NCBI GenBank assembly: GCA_009929695.1
Contig: RZZW01000004.1
Location: forward strand, 38,800-102,799
Reading direction: 5' to 3'
From: Clostridia bacterium
Lineage (GTDB): Bacteria; Bacillota; Clostridia; Oscillospirales; Ruminococcaceae
Length of the DNA: 64,000 nt
A program made the translations under genes and the position numbers. This document shows positions 1 through 10,209 of this stretch, piece by piece (position 1 is the stretch's first letter; the number at the start of each line of letters is the position of its first letter). Below the pieces are notes generated by a model. The model was not told the origin of the DNA. It saw only the letters and a program-made list of their open reading frames with translations, and did no database searches.

Positions 1-1455
1 CTTCATTTTGGCGCTGTCGATTACTCGTGCCGCATATATATTAACGGCAAAAAAGCGGGCGTGCATTTTGGCGGATACACCTCATTTGAGCTTAATATTA
101 CGCCGTATGTAACTGACGGTGAAAACGTCATAACAGTGGCTGTGCGCGACAAAACCGACACTGCGGACTTCCCGCGCGGCAAGCAGACGCTAAAGCCCGA
201 CCACATTTGGTACACCGCCGTCACCGGCATTTGGCAGACGGTTTGGCTTGAACAGGTGGACGAAAATTACATCCACTCTCTGCGCATCACACCGTCGCTT
301 GACAGCATTGTCATTCACCCCGAATGCTCTGGCGTTGGCAACGTTATAATTGAAATATACGACGGTGACGACATCGTTTATGCCTCGACAATACCTGTTG
401 ACACAGAGGAAAAAATAAGCATTGACGCGCCAAAACTTTGGACGCCCGAAACGCCGTTTCTTTATAAAATAACAGCCACAATGACGCATGCGGGGCGCAT
501 GACTGACCGTGTGCAGAGCTATTTTGGTCTGCGCACGTTTGGCGTTGAGCGCGACGATAACAGCTATGCGCGGCTTTTGTTAAACGGCAAGCCGTATTTT
601 CAGCGCGGGCTGCTCGACCAAGGCTACTGGCCTGACGGACTGTATACAGCGCCGACCGACGAAGCGCTGAAAAGTGACATCGACGCGGCAAAAAGGCTCG
701 GCTTTAACATGCTTAGAAAGCACATTAAAACAGAGCCTGCGCGATGGTATTATTACTGCGACAAAATAGGCATGCTCGTGTGGCAGGATATGCCAAGCGG
801 CGCAGCATACCCCGGTGACGCGCTTGCAGTGGCGCTGCCAAACCTCGGTATACACGTTAAAGACAGCGACTATAAACGCTTTAAGCGCGAGGACGAGGCG
901 GGGCGAAACGCGCTTATAAACGAGCTTCGCGGAATTATCGACCAGTTTTACAACACTGTGTGCGTGTGCACATGGGTGCCGTTTAACGAGGGCTGGGGGC
1001 AGTTTAACGCGAGCGAAACGGCATTTCTTGTGCGAAGCCTTGACTCGACGCGCCTTGTTGACCACGCGAGCGGTTGGCACGACCAGGGCGGCGGAAACAT
1101 GGTGAGCGTGCACAAATATATTTTGCCTGTTCACGCGCCTAAAAAAGACGGCAAGCGCGCCTTTGTGCTCAGTGAATACGGCGGCTACAGCATACCGTCG
1201 GCAGGACATATGTGGAAAGAGACTGAAAATTTCGGCTACCGCGCATATAAGACAAAGGAAGCTATTTCAACGGCATATAAGCAGCTTCACGAAAAGCAGG
1301 TTATTCCGCTTATTAAAAAAGGACTGTGCGCCACCGTTTACACACAGCTCACGGACGTTGAAACAGAGATAAACGGCATTTTGACCTACGACAGAAAAAT
1401 GTGCAAGATAGATAAAAATATTATCAAGGAAATAAACAAAAAGCTAAAATATTAA
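1..1455 (+). CDS. Glycoside hydrolase family 2 (beta-galactosidase/glucuronidase-like), 5' end outside window
   Basis: Frame 1 is open from base 1 (HFGAVDYSCRIYINGKKAGVHFGGYTSFELNIT), upstream of the tracked ORF start at 61; RKHIKTEP, WQDMPSG and WVPFNEGWGQF are GH2-like. Confidence 0.88.
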   Translation, partial: LHFGAVDYSCRIYINGKKAGVHFGGYTSFELNITPYVTDGENVITVAVRDKTDTADFPRGKQTLKPDHIWYTAVTGIWQTVWLEQVDENYIHSLRITPSLDSIVIHPECSGVGNVIIEIYDGDDIVYASTIPVDTEEKISIDAPKLWTPETPFLYKITATMTHAGRMTDRVQSYFGLRTFGVERDDNSYARLLLNGKPYFQRGLLDQGYWPDGLYTAPTDEALKSDIDAAKRLGFNMLRKHIKTEPARWYYYCDKIGMLVWQDMPSGAAYPGDALAVALPNLGIHVKDSDYKRFKREDEAGRNALINELRGIIDQFYNTVCVCTWVPFNEGWGQFNASETAFLVRSLDSTRLVDHASGWHDQGGGNMVSVHKYILPVHAPKKDGKRAFVLSEYGGYSIPSAGHMWKETENFGYRAYKTKEAISTAYKQLHEKQVIPLIKKGLCATVYTQLTDVETEINGILTYDRKMCKIDKNIIKEINKKLKY

Positions 1456-1466
1456 AACAAGCCGCT

Positions 1467-1547
1467 GTCATTCTGAGGAGCGAAGCGACTAAGAATCTTT
1501 AGCCTTGCAAGCTATTGCATAAGATTCTTCGCTTCGCTCAGAATGAC
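1467..1547. repeat. Inverted intergenic repeat, GTCATTCTGAGGAGCGAAGCGAC family, copy 1
   Basis: gtcattctgaggagcgaagcgactaagaatctt...aagattcttcgcttcgctcagaatgac; related copies at 22632-22712 and 31032-31170. Confidence 0.85.
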
Positions 1548-1584
1548 GGTAGGTTGTTTTAAGCTTTGAAAGGAACGGCTGTCA

Positions 1585-3933
1585 ATGCAAACTGTGGCGT
1601 TATCTGTGCGAGAGCTTGTTGAGTTCGTGCTGCGCCGCGGTAGCCTTGACAGCCGTTTTTCGGGCATTGACCGTGCGCTTGAAGGGGCGAGAATACACAG
1701 AAGGCTGCAAAAAGCCGCGGGTGACGGATATGAAGCTGAAGTTTCCATGCACGCCGTGCGCGTTGTTGACGACATTGAATATGTGCTTGACGGACGCGCC
1801 GACGGCATTTTTAAGCAGGGTGATTTAACAGTAATCGACGAGATTAAAACCACCGCCGCGCGCACAGAGCTCCTGACGGAGGACTTCAACCCGCTTCACT
1901 GGGCACAGGTGAAATTCTATGCGGCGTTTTACTGTGCCGACAACGCGCTTGACGAAATATGCGTTCAGGTGACGTATTTTCAGATAGACACACAGGAGAT
2001 CATATGCCATAAAAAGCTTTTTACCGCCGTGCAGCTTGAAGATTTTTTGCTTGAAACGCTTCATTTATACACTCGCTGGGCGAAGCTTTCTTCGTCGTGG
2101 CGCGGCGTGAGAAACGCGTCTTTAAAATCGCTCACGTTTCCTTTTGAAAATTATCGCGACGGACAATACCGCCTTGCGGGTGCTGTGTATAAAACAATAG
2201 CTAGCAAAGGCAGGCTGTTTGCGTGTGCGCCGACGGGGACGGGCAAAACAATCTCAACTGTGTTCCCCGCCCTAAAATCTCTCGGCGAGGGCGCGGGCGA
2301 AAAAATATTTTACCTCACCGCAAAAACGATAACGCGCACCGCCGCTGAGGACGCTATTAATCTTATGCGCGAAAAAAGCGGCGACGGGCTTAAGCTTAAA
2401 TCAATCACGCTGACGGCAAAGGACAAAATTTGCTTTCTTGAAGAGCGAAGCTGCACGCCCGAAATGTGCCATTATGCAAACGGATATTACGACAGAATTA
2501 ACGACGCACTGTATGATTTTTTGGCGACGCACAGCCGTTTTACGCGCGACGACATAACGCAGTACGCCAAGGAAAAACAGCTTTGTCCGTTTGAGCTTTC
2601 GCTTGATTTAACTAATTTTTGCGACGTGATAATATGCGATTACAACTATCTTTTTGACCCTGTTGTGAGCCTTAAACGCTTTTTCACAGAGGGCGGAGAC
2701 TTCATTTTTCTCATCGATGAGGCGCATAACCTTGTTGACAGAGCACGGTCTATGTATTCGGCTTTGATATCAAAAAAGGCGTTCTACGATGTAAAAAAGG
2801 CGATTGGCAAAACCTCGCGCAAGCTGACAAACGCGCTTACTAAAATAAATAACCGATTTATCGAGCTGCGCGGCAAATGTGAGGACGCCGAGGAACGGCA
2901 GCTCATAATCCCCGAAGGCGATGAGGATATGCCGAAGCTTTTGATGAAATTCACAGAGCAAGCGTCAGACTGGCTCGACGAGCACCGCGAAAACGAGCAT
3001 CAAAAGGATGTTTTGCAGCTGTTTTTTGACGCGCGGTTTTTCCTCATGATTTGGGAATTATACGGCGAAGAATACACCTCGCTTGTCACGCTTCGCTCAA
3101 ACGAGGTGACGCTTGAGCTTATTTGCCTTGACGCCGCGCCGTTTCTCAATGATTCAATGTTGCTTGGGCGCGCGAGCGTGCTTTTCAGCGCGACACTGTC
3201 GCCTTCCGATTATTTTATAAAGACGCTCGGCGGCGGCGAAGAGGCAAAACGCACGCAGCTTTTAAGCCCGTTTGCGCAAAATAATTACTGTCTTTTATGT
3301 GCCGATTACGTCAGCACAAAATATGCTGACCGCGAGCGAACATGTGACGAAATCTGCCGCCTTATAAACGCCGCAGTGACGGCGAAAAACGGCAACTATC
3401 TTGTGTTTTTGCCGTCGTACAAATATATGGAGATGGTTTACGAGCGCTTTTGCGAGATGTTTGACGGCGTTGAAACAGTTATGCAGAGCGCCGCGATGGA
3501 CGAAAAAGCGCGTGAGGAATACCTTCCGCAGTTTGATGAAATTCACGAAAAGCCGTTTGCGGCATTTTGTGTACTTGGCGGCATATTTGCGGAGGGCATC
3601 GACCTCGCAGGCGAAAAGCTTATCGGCAGCATAATCGTCGGCGTGGGCTTGCCGCAGATAAACCCCGTGCAAAACGCGCTGCGCGATTACTACGCAAAAA
3701 CAAGCGACGCGGGCTTTGAATATGCGTATCAGTACCCCGGCATGAACAAGGTTTTGCAGGCGGCGGGGCGCGTTATACGCACTGAAAATGACAAAGGCAT
3801 GACGCTTTTAATAGACGCGCGTTTTGGCACATATGGCTATAAATCTCTTTTTCCCGCACATTTCAGCCATTTGCGGTATGTTACGAGTACGGATATGGCG
3901 AGTGAGATTTTGAAGGGGTTTTGGAAAGCATGA
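1585..3933 (+). CDS. DinG/XPD-like ATP-dependent DNA helicase with N-terminal PD-(D/E)XK-like region
   Basis: Walker A-like CAPTGTGKT, DEAH (LIDEAHNLVD), motif VI-like QAAGRVIRT, four Cys compatible with an FeS cluster, N-terminal DGRADGIF...VIDEIKTT. Confidence 0.85.
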   Translation: MQTVALSVRELVEFVLRRGSLDSRFSGIDRALEGARIHRRLQKAAGDGYEAEVSMHAVRVVDDIEYVLDGRADGIFKQGDLTVIDEIKTTAARTELLTEDFNPLHWAQVKFYAAFYCADNALDEICVQVTYFQIDTQEIICHKKLFTAVQLEDFLLETLHLYTRWAKLSSSWRGVRNASLKSLTFPFENYRDGQYRLAGAVYKTIASKGRLFACAPTGTGKTISTVFPALKSLGEGAGEKIFYLTAKTITRTAAEDAINLMREKSGDGLKLKSITLTAKDKICFLEERSCTPEMCHYANGYYDRINDALYDFLATHSRFTRDDITQYAKEKQLCPFELSLDLTNFCDVIICDYNYLFDPVVSLKRFFTEGGDFIFLIDEAHNLVDRARSMYSALISKKAFYDVKKAIGKTSRKLTNALTKINNRFIELRGKCEDAEERQLIIPEGDEDMPKLLMKFTEQASDWLDEHRENEHQKDVLQLFFDARFFLMIWELYGEEYTSLVTLRSNEVTLELICLDAAPFLNDSMLLGRASVLFSATLSPSDYFIKTLGGGEEAKRTQLLSPFAQNNYCLLCADYVSTKYADRERTCDEICRLINAAVTAKNGNYLVFLPSYKYMEMVYERFCEMFDGVETVMQSAAMDEKAREEYLPQFDEIHEKPFAAFCVLGGIFAEGIDLAGEKLIGSIIVGVGLPQINPVQNALRDYYAKTSDAGFEYAYQYPGMNKVLQAAGRVIRTENDKGMTLLIDARFGTYGYKSLFPAHFSHLRYVTSTDMASEILKGFWKA

Positions 3934-3943
3934 ATTTATACCC

Positions 3944-4037
3944 CTCATCCGTCGCTCCTTCGTCGCGCCACATTCCCCCGAGGGGGAAGGCTTCCCCTTG
4001 AGGGGAAGCTGTCGCCCGCAGGCGACTGATGAGGTGT
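3944..4037. repeat. Palindromic intergenic repeat (CCTCATCCGTCG...CGACTGATGAGG)
   Basis: Terminal inverted arms plus internal arms cccccgagggggaag/cttccccttgaggggaag. Confidence 0.7.
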
Positions 4038-4053
4038 AGCTTTACGCAAAATA

Positions 4054-4084
4054 AAAAAGCGACCGCCGAAGCAGTCGTTTTTTT
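4054..4084. terminator. Bidirectional rho-independent terminator between convergent genes
   Basis: aaaaaagcgaccgccgaagcagtcgttttttt, between the + strand helicase and - strand rubrerythrin. Confidence 0.75.
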
Positions 4085-4096
4085 AATTATATTAAA

Positions 4097-4639
4097 TTAT
4101 GCAAAGTAGCGGTCAAGCAAGCCTTTAAGGCCACGGCCGTGGCGGGCTTCGTCTTTGGCCATTTCATGTACAGTGTCATGAATTGCGTCGAGGCCAAGCT
4201 CTTTTGCTTTTTTGGCAAGCTGCATTTTGCCGTCGCAAGCGCCGTTTTCAGCGTCTACGCGCATTTGGATGTTCTTCTTTGTGCTGTCTGTGACAACTTC
4301 GCCAAGAAGCTCTGCAAACTTTGCGGCGTGCTCGGCTTCTTCAAAAGCATAGCGCTTCCATGCTTCGGCAACCTCGGGATAGCCCTCGCGGTCAGCCACG
4401 CGGCTCATTGCAAGGTACATGCCGACTTCGCTGCACTCGCCTGTGAAGTTCATGCGCAAACCCTCGATGATTTCGGGGTCAACACCCTGTGCAACGCCGA
4501 CAACGTGCTCTGTTGCATAAGTCATTTCGCCCTTCTGCTCGACAAACTTAGAAGCTGGAGCTTTGCAAACCGGACATACTTCAGGAGCCTGAGCACCCTC
4601 GAAAACATAACCACATACACTGCATACCCATTTAGACAT
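4097..4639 (-). CDS. Rubrerythrin family protein with N-terminal rubredoxin-like domain
   Basis: [12 protein letters not shown]...CPVCKAP, then helical region with EEAEHA and DEARHG. Confidence 0.93.
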   Translation of the reverse strand: MSKWVCSVCGYVFEGAQAPEVCPVCKAPASKFVEQKGEMTYATEHVVGVAQGVDPEIIEGLRMNFTGECSEVGMYLAMSRVADREGYPEVAEAWKRYAFEEAEHAAKFAELLGEVVTDSTKKNIQMRVDAENGACDGKMQLAKKAKELGLDAIHDTVHEMAKDEARHGRGLKGLLDRYFA

Positions 4640-4727
4640 AATAAATATCCTCCGTTTATTTTAATTTTTTTGTTTGGTCCTTTGCTGTGTCTATATAATA
4701 ACACCTGTACTAACTAATGTCAAGTAC

Positions 4728-5273
4728 TTATTGATAATTATTTCTATTTATTTTCAATTTTTTCAAAGCAGGTATAACACACTTAAGTATAAGCGAGGTC
4801 ACCGTGCCCATAACGAGCCCTGATATAAGCAAAACAAGCGCATAATATAATGTATAGCCCGATTGCGTGAATATAAAGCTTAACGCCGCAAGCTGCCCGA
4901 AATTATGCGCTATCGCCCCCGAAACAGATGTAATAAATAAAGACGGCTGTTTTAATTTTGATAAAGCGACCATAATAATAAGCGACAGCAAGCCGCCCGC
5001 AAGCGACAATAAGCCCGCCGACGCGCCGCGGGTAAGCGTTACAAAAAACGCCTTTAAAATAACAAGCGCAAGCGCGGACGGCGTGTCTATAAACATGAGC
5101 GCAAACATCACGACGATATTCGCAAGCCCCGGCTTCACCCCCGGCGGCAGCCCAAGCAGCGGCGTTAACGTGCCCTCGAGCAGTGACAAGACTATCGCGA
5201 GCGCAAAAAGCATACCTGTCAGCGCAACACGCCTTGTTTTATCCTTTGTGTTTTTCATGCTAACCTCAAACAA
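4728..5273 (-). CDS. Gx transporter family membrane protein (heptaprenyl diphosphate synthase component I-like)
   Basis: LEGTLTPLLGLPPGVKPGLANIVVMFAL; adjacent to ApbE. Confidence 0.8.
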   Translation of the reverse strand: MFEVSMKNTKDKTRRVALTGMLFALAIVLSLLEGTLTPLLGLPPGVKPGLANIVVMFALMFIDTPSALALVILKAFFVTLTRGASAGLLSLAGGLLSLIIMVALSKLKQPSLFITSVSGAIAHNFGQLAALSFIFTQSGYTLYYALVLLISGLVMGTVTSLILKCVIPALKKLKINRNNYQ

Positions 5274-6363
5274 AAATCACGTTGTAGCCGTCCTCTAAAA
5301 GCGTAAACGACGGCGAAAGGCTTTTTGAGACGTACAAATTATTATCGCCGTCAAGCATTATCCCCTCGCCCTGTGTGCTCAAATACTCAATTGCCGCCTT
5401 TGTACCTTTGACGTAAAGCGTTGTTGAGTAAAAATCCGCCACAGCGCCGTCATCTGATATAACTCCAACGGACACGACGTCACTCTCGACAGGATAGCCT
5501 GTTTCGGGGCTGAAAATATGTATATACCGCTTGCCGTCAGCTTCAAAATAGCGCTCGTAGCCGCCGGAAACGGCTATTGTTTTATCGGTGAGCGAAAACG
5601 ACGCTATCGAGGACATCGCTTCATTAGCGGGGTCGCGAAAGCCCACCTGAAAGGCTTTTCCGTTTGGCTTTGTGCCGCAGGCGTAGACGTTGCCGCCTAT
5701 TGAAAGCAGAGCGCTTTTAACGCCGTTGCTTGCGTAAATTTCTTTTGCGACAGCGCACGACGCGCCCTTTGCAATGCCGCCGAGGTCAATGCCCTGACCT
5801 TTTTGCGGAAGAAAAACGGTCGACGTGGATTCGTCTATAATTATGCTCTCGTCGTCCACAAGCGGCAAAAGCTTATCGGTTTCATCTTGCGAAAGCACGC
5901 GCGGAGCGTCAGAATTTATGCCCCAAGCGAGTGCTATCGGCGCGAGAGTTATGGCAAAAGCGTCCTTATTATCCTTTGACATCGATACGGCTTTTTTAAT
6001 AAGCGCAAGCGTGCCTTCGCTGACCTTTACGGCGCTAATGCCTGCGTTTTCGTTTATTTGTGAAATCTCACTTCCACTGACGTAGAGCGAGAGCGTGTTT
6101 TCGATATCGGCGAGCGCGGTGTTGACCTCTGCCATTGCCTTTTCGGCGTTTTTGCCGTAGGCGGTTTGGCTTATGATAGTGTTCATGGCGTATGAAGTCT
6201 GGCGATATTCGCGCGAATTTATGGCGTTTACTATCAGAAAAGCAAGCGCCGCCAACGCAAATATTGAAAATATTAAATATATAAAAGTGCGTCTTTTTTG
6301 CATAACTACCCTCTTTAAAACAAGCTTACTATTTAATAATAAAGCATAAGTGACAGTTGTCAA
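5266..6363 (-). CDS. apbE: FAD:protein FMN transferase (ApbE family)
   Basis: YAMNTIISQTAYG, GIDLGGIAKGASCAVAKE, ALLSIGGNVYACGTKPNGKAFQVGFRDP. Confidence 0.9.
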   Translation of the reverse strand: MTTVTYALLLNSKLVLKRVVMQKRRTFIYLIFSIFALAALAFLIVNAINSREYRQTSYAMNTIISQTAYGKNAEKAMAEVNTALADIENTLSLYVSGSEISQINENAGISAVKVSEGTLALIKKAVSMSKDNKDAFAITLAPIALAWGINSDAPRVLSQDETDKLLPLVDDESIIIDESTSTVFLPQKGQGIDLGGIAKGASCAVAKEIYASNGVKSALLSIGGNVYACGTKPNGKAFQVGFRDPANEAMSSIASFSLTDKTIAVSGGYERYFEADGKRYIHIFSPETGYPVESDVVSVGVISDDGAVADFYSTTLYVKGTKAAIEYLSTQGEGIMLDGDNNLYVSKSLSPSFTLLEDGYNVIFV

Positions 6364-6481
6364 TAACGCAATATTACAAAACTGTAAATCTTGCTCAATC
6401 GCAGTAAAAATTCTTGCATATATACTTATAATAGTGTATTATATACTTAATTTGTGATATTTTGAAAGGGAAAGAAATAAT

Positions 6482-6952
6482 ATGAAAAAAGCTTTTTCGA
6501 TTTTACTTTGCGTTCTCACCTTGCCGCTTGCTTTGACGGCCTGCGGCGGAAAAAGTCTTGATATAAATACTGTTGCAACGTCTATCGAGACAGTTTGCGC
6601 AATTCAAAACCCCGCCGCGTATACCGATGACGATTTAGTGTACGACATGAGCCTTGATATGGAGAAGATTGACAGCTACACCGGAAACCGTTCAAACATC
6701 ACCGGTGCGTCGGCCTGCACGCTTGTGATAAAGGCAAAATCGGGCGAGGCTGAAAATATTAAAACAGCGCTTGAGACTTATATTGAAAAACAGACCTCGA
6801 CGCTTAACAACTATGCTGAATTTGCCGAGGCGCTCGCGCAGGCAAAAGAAGCTCGCGTGGTAGCCAGCGGCGACGTTGTTATTCTTGCAATTGCGGCAGA
6901 GGGCGTGGATTACGCTACTGTTGATGCGGCTATAGCCGATGCCACAAAATAA
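6482..6952 (+). CDS. Secreted lipoprotein, DUF4358-like
   Basis: Lipobox LPLALTACGG; short secreted protein. Confidence 0.65.
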   Translation: MKKAFSILLCVLTLPLALTACGGKSLDINTVATSIETVCAIQNPAAYTDDDLVYDMSLDMEKIDSYTGNRSNITGASACTLVIKAKSGEAENIKTALETYIEKQTSTLNNYAEFAEALAQAKEARVVASGDVVILAIAAEGVDYATVDAAIADATK

Positions 6953-6970
6953 TCAAAGTGGTTTTTTGTG

Positions 6971-6994
6971 CCGGTACTGTGTACCGGCTTTTTT
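6971..6994 (+). terminator. Rho-independent terminator
   Basis: ccggtac-tgt-gtaccgg followed by cttttttat. Confidence 0.8.
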
Positions 6995-7023
6995 ATAGCA
7001 TTATTTTCGCTTTGAGGTGAATT

Positions 7024-8439
7024 ATGGTTTTCAGCACTTTACTGTTTTTATTCAGGTTTCTGCCGATATCCTTAGCGCTTTATTACATTGCGCCCGCAAA
7101 GTTAAAAAACACCGTGCTTTTTATTTGTAGCCTTGTGTTTTACTCGTGGGGCGAGGTGCGCCTTTTCCCCATAATGATGGTCTTGATACTGGTCAACTAT
7201 TTTTCGGGACTGGCTATTGAAAAATTTGACCACGACGAGAAAAAGCGCAAGTTTTTCCTCATTTTGAGCATCGTTGTAAGCATAGGTATGCTTTTCTTCT
7301 TCAAATATACCGACTTTTTTATAACGAATATAAACGCGATATCGGGGCTTTCGATACCGCTTTTAAAGCTCACGCTTCCGCTTGGTATAAGCTTCTACAC
7401 GTTCCAGACGATGAGCTATTCGATAGACGTTTATCGCCGCGGCGTGCCTGCCGAGCATAATATAATCGACTTCGGCGCGTATGTCGTCATGTTCCCTCAG
7501 CTTATCGCGGGGCCTATCGTAAAATACCGCGACGTCGCAGAGCGTTTGCATGTGCTCAAAGGGCGCGTCACGCTTGACCGTGTTGACGAGGGCATATCGC
7601 TATTTATATTCGGTCTTGCAAAAAAAGTGCTGCTTGCCGACGGCATAAGTGCGCTTTGGTATGACGTGACAGGCCACTACGTAAACGGCAGCTTTGAGGC
7701 GGGCGTAGGGCTTGCAAATGCGTCAACGCCGCTTGTTTGGCTTGGCATTATTGCGTATACGCTGCAAATTTATTTCGATTTCTCGGGCTATTCAATGATG
7801 GGCATAGGCATGGGCAAAATGCTCGGGTTTGATTTTCCCGACAACTTCGATTTACCGTATATCTCGCGCAGCATAACAGAGTTTTGGCGGCGCTGGCACA
7901 TTTCGCTTTCGGGCTGGTTTAAGGAATACGTCTATATTCCGCTCGGCGGCAACAGAAAAGGCTACAAGCGTCAGCTTTTAAACATCTTTATAGTGTGGTT
8001 TTTGACAGGCTTTTGGCATGGCGCAAACTGGAACTTCATCTTTTGGGGGCTTTACTACTTTGTGCTTTTGATGATTGAGAAAACGTGGCTGCTGCCAAAG
8101 CTTGAAAAGGGCAAAATTTGGCCGCATATATACACAATGGTGCTTGTGATAATCGGCTGGGCGTTCTTTGTCGGCAGCGACACAGGCGTCACGATGCCGC
8201 TGCTTTTCCAAAAGCTGTTTATACCGTCGTCCGGCGTTTCGGCGCTTTATTTTCTGCGAAATTACGGTGTGCTGCTCATCGTTGGCGTGCTTGCGTGTAC
8301 AAGCCTTACGACTAAAATTTACGCGGTGCTTAAAAAGCACACCGTGCTTCGAGGAGTTGTGCTTGCCGCGGTGCTTGTTGTGACTGTGGCATATATGGTT
8401 GACGCGACGAACAGCCCGTTTCTCTATTTCCGTTTTTAG
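7024..8439 (+). CDS. MBOAT family O-acyltransferase (AlgI-like)
   Basis: Multi-TM protein with SITEFWRRWHISLSGWFKEYVYIPLGGNRKG and TGFWHGANWNFIFWGLYY. Confidence 0.93.
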   Translation: MVFSTLLFLFRFLPISLALYYIAPAKLKNTVLFICSLVFYSWGEVRLFPIMMVLILVNYFSGLAIEKFDHDEKKRKFFLILSIVVSIGMLFFFKYTDFFITNINAISGLSIPLLKLTLPLGISFYTFQTMSYSIDVYRRGVPAEHNIIDFGAYVVMFPQLIAGPIVKYRDVAERLHVLKGRVTLDRVDEGISLFIFGLAKKVLLADGISALWYDVTGHYVNGSFEAGVGLANASTPLVWLGIIAYTLQIYFDFSGYSMMGIGMGKMLGFDFPDNFDLPYISRSITEFWRRWHISLSGWFKEYVYIPLGGNRKGYKRQLLNIFIVWFLTGFWHGANWNFIFWGLYYFVLLMIEKTWLLPKLEKGKIWPHIYTMVLVIIGWAFFVGSDTGVTMPLLFQKLFIPSSGVSALYFLRNYGVLLIVGVLACTSLTTKIYAVLKKHTVLRGVVLAAVLVVTVAYMVDATNSPFLYFRF

Positions 8440-8452
8440 GAGGTGACGCTTT

Positions 8453-9583
8453 ATGGTTAATAAAATCAAGCAATACCCTATTGTTCTAATCTTTTTTATA
8501 TTTCTAATCGGCTTTTCTGTATTTGACGCATGGTACCCGAAGCGTCCCTTCAGCGAGCTTGAAAACCGCACGTTGCAGCAGTACCCAACTATTTCGCTTA
8601 GCGGCGTGCTCGACAACTCGTGGATGGTGAAATATGAGGCGTATGTAAAGGATCAGTTTGCGCTGCGCGATAACTGGATAGAGCTTAAAAGCTTAAGCGA
8701 AACAGCGTCGCTCAAAACCGAGAACAACGATATTCTTTTTGGCAAGGACAATTATCTTTTCAAAAAAACACTTGCCGTAAACTCTCGCTTTGACACAAAC
8801 CTTGGCGCACTTGAGCGGTTTACACAGCGCCATGCGGGACAGGTGGACGTTATGATAGTTCCGTCAGCTAGCACCGTGCTCACCTCTTTGCTGCCCGCAT
8901 ATGCGCCGATAGCAAACGAGAACGAATACCTCGATAAGATTTTCTCAACTGTCGGCAGCACAGCTAACGTCTACGATATGCGCGAGGTGCTTTCGCAGCA
9001 TTCAGGCGAATATATCTACTACCGCACTGACCACCACTGGACGGCGCTCGGCGCGTTTTACGCATATGAACAGTATGCGAGCGCAAACGGCAAGCCGGTG
9101 TTTGACAGGGGCGCAAGCGAAGCTGTTGAGGTACCTGATTTTTACGGCACAAGCTATTCGAGCGCGCGCAGAATTGGCGCTATCGCCGATACGATAACGT
9201 ATTATAATTTGAGTAATGTGATGACGGTGTTCAACACGCAGACAGACGGCAGCGTAACGCAGGAGACAGGCACGCTGTACGACACCGAAAAATTTGCGAC
9301 GCGCGACAAATACGCCGCATTTTTGCGTGGAAACAACGGCTACAGCGAGGTGCAAGGCAATGGCGAAGGCAGCATACTTGTTGTCAAGGACAGCTACGCG
9401 AACTCCTTTATACCCTATCTCACGGCAGATTACGCCAAAATAGGCGTTGTCGATTTTCGCGCAAACCTCACTAAAATAGACAAAATAATGCAGGACAGCG
9501 GATATGATAAAGTGCTGTTTTTATACAGCTTCGACGGCTTTTCGTCCGACACATATTTTGGGTCTAAAATTGCAAGCGAATAA
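8453..9583 (+). CDS. DHHW family / AlgX-AlgJ-like protein
   Basis: FSELENRTLQQYPTIS, YYRTDHHWTALGAFYAY, VVKDSYANSFIPYL; follows MBOAT. Confidence 0.88.
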   Translation: MVNKIKQYPIVLIFFIFLIGFSVFDAWYPKRPFSELENRTLQQYPTISLSGVLDNSWMVKYEAYVKDQFALRDNWIELKSLSETASLKTENNDILFGKDNYLFKKTLAVNSRFDTNLGALERFTQRHAGQVDVMIVPSASTVLTSLLPAYAPIANENEYLDKIFSTVGSTANVYDMREVLSQHSGEYIYYRTDHHWTALGAFYAYEQYASANGKPVFDRGASEAVEVPDFYGTSYSSARRIGAIADTITYYNLSNVMTVFNTQTDGSVTQETGTLYDTEKFATRDKYAAFLRGNNGYSEVQGNGEGSILVVKDSYANSFIPYLTADYAKIGVVDFRANLTKIDKIMQDSGYDKVLFLYSFDGFSSDTYFGSKIASE

Positions 9584-9588
9584 ATTGA

Positions 9589-9626
9589 AAGTGGCTGTGC
9601 AGACATCTGCAACAGCCACTTTTTTA
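9589..9626. terminator. Hairpin terminator, GCTGTTGCAGA stem family
   Basis: aagtggctgtgcagacatctgcaacagccacttttttat; related stems at 22716-22752 and 30991-31026. Confidence 0.8.
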
Positions 9627-9637
9627 TATATGCGCAA

Positions 9638-9724
9638 AACCTGCGGGGCGTCGAGGACGCCGCCCCCTACATGCTAAACTGCTAATTTGCGTTAAATTGT
9701 AGGGAGCGATGCCCTCATCGCTCC
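9638..9724. repeat. Near-palindromic intergenic repeat
   Basis: ggggcgtcgaggacgccgccccctaca...tgtagggagcgatgccctcatcgctccg; half-copy at 47920-47947. Confidence 0.7.
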
Positions 9725-9742
9725 GGTTCGGCTGCACAAAAT

Positions 9743-10192
9743 TTACATTTTAACCTTAACAACAACCTTTTGCACAAGTGACGCTTCATGCAGCTTTAAT
9801 TTCACCATGTGTGCGTCCTCCGGGAAAACTATGAGCACCTTGTGGCACGACATTTCGCAGCTCGACTGTGCTTCGCCGTGAAAGCCTATATAATCTGTGG
9901 CTTCGTCGCGCTCAAATTCCTTTAGCGCGTTCACGTCGGCAACCTTTATTATCTCCTCGCCCGAGAGCAGAATATGAATATCAGCGTAGTTTAAATGCGC
10001 TTCATAAAATGCGTCGGTTTCGTCGATTGTCGTGTAATCGAAACGGTTTATGTATACGTTGTCGCCGTCGACTTCGTTTCTGCCTGTTGCGAGCCTTGCC
10101 AAGTCGTGCGTGCGAAGATAGTTTATCGCTGTGTCGAGATTTTGCGACATGCCTAAATAGCGCCCTAGTTTTTTTGCGTCGGTGTATATCAT
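9743..10192 (-). CDS. YhcH/YjgK/YiaL family protein
   Basis: EVDGDNVYINRFDYTT...AHLNYADIHILLSGEEII...VLIVFPEDAHMVKL. Confidence 0.88.
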   Translation of the reverse strand: MIYTDAKKLGRYLGMSQNLDTAINYLRTHDLARLATGRNEVDGDNVYINRFDYTTIDETDAFYEAHLNYADIHILLSGEEIIKVADVNALKEFERDEATDYIGFHGEAQSSCEMSCHKVLIVFPEDAHMVKLKLHEASLVQKVVVKVKM

Positions 10193-10209
10193 TTGATTTG
10201 CCTTTCGTT

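Noticed and set aside
580-1209. Long antisense ORFs opposite conserved genes (e.g. 580-1209, 3295-3672, 7978-8616, 13353-13688, 31723-32043)
   Set aside because: Shadow ORFs in high-GC coding DNA; the other strand encodes clearly conserved proteins.
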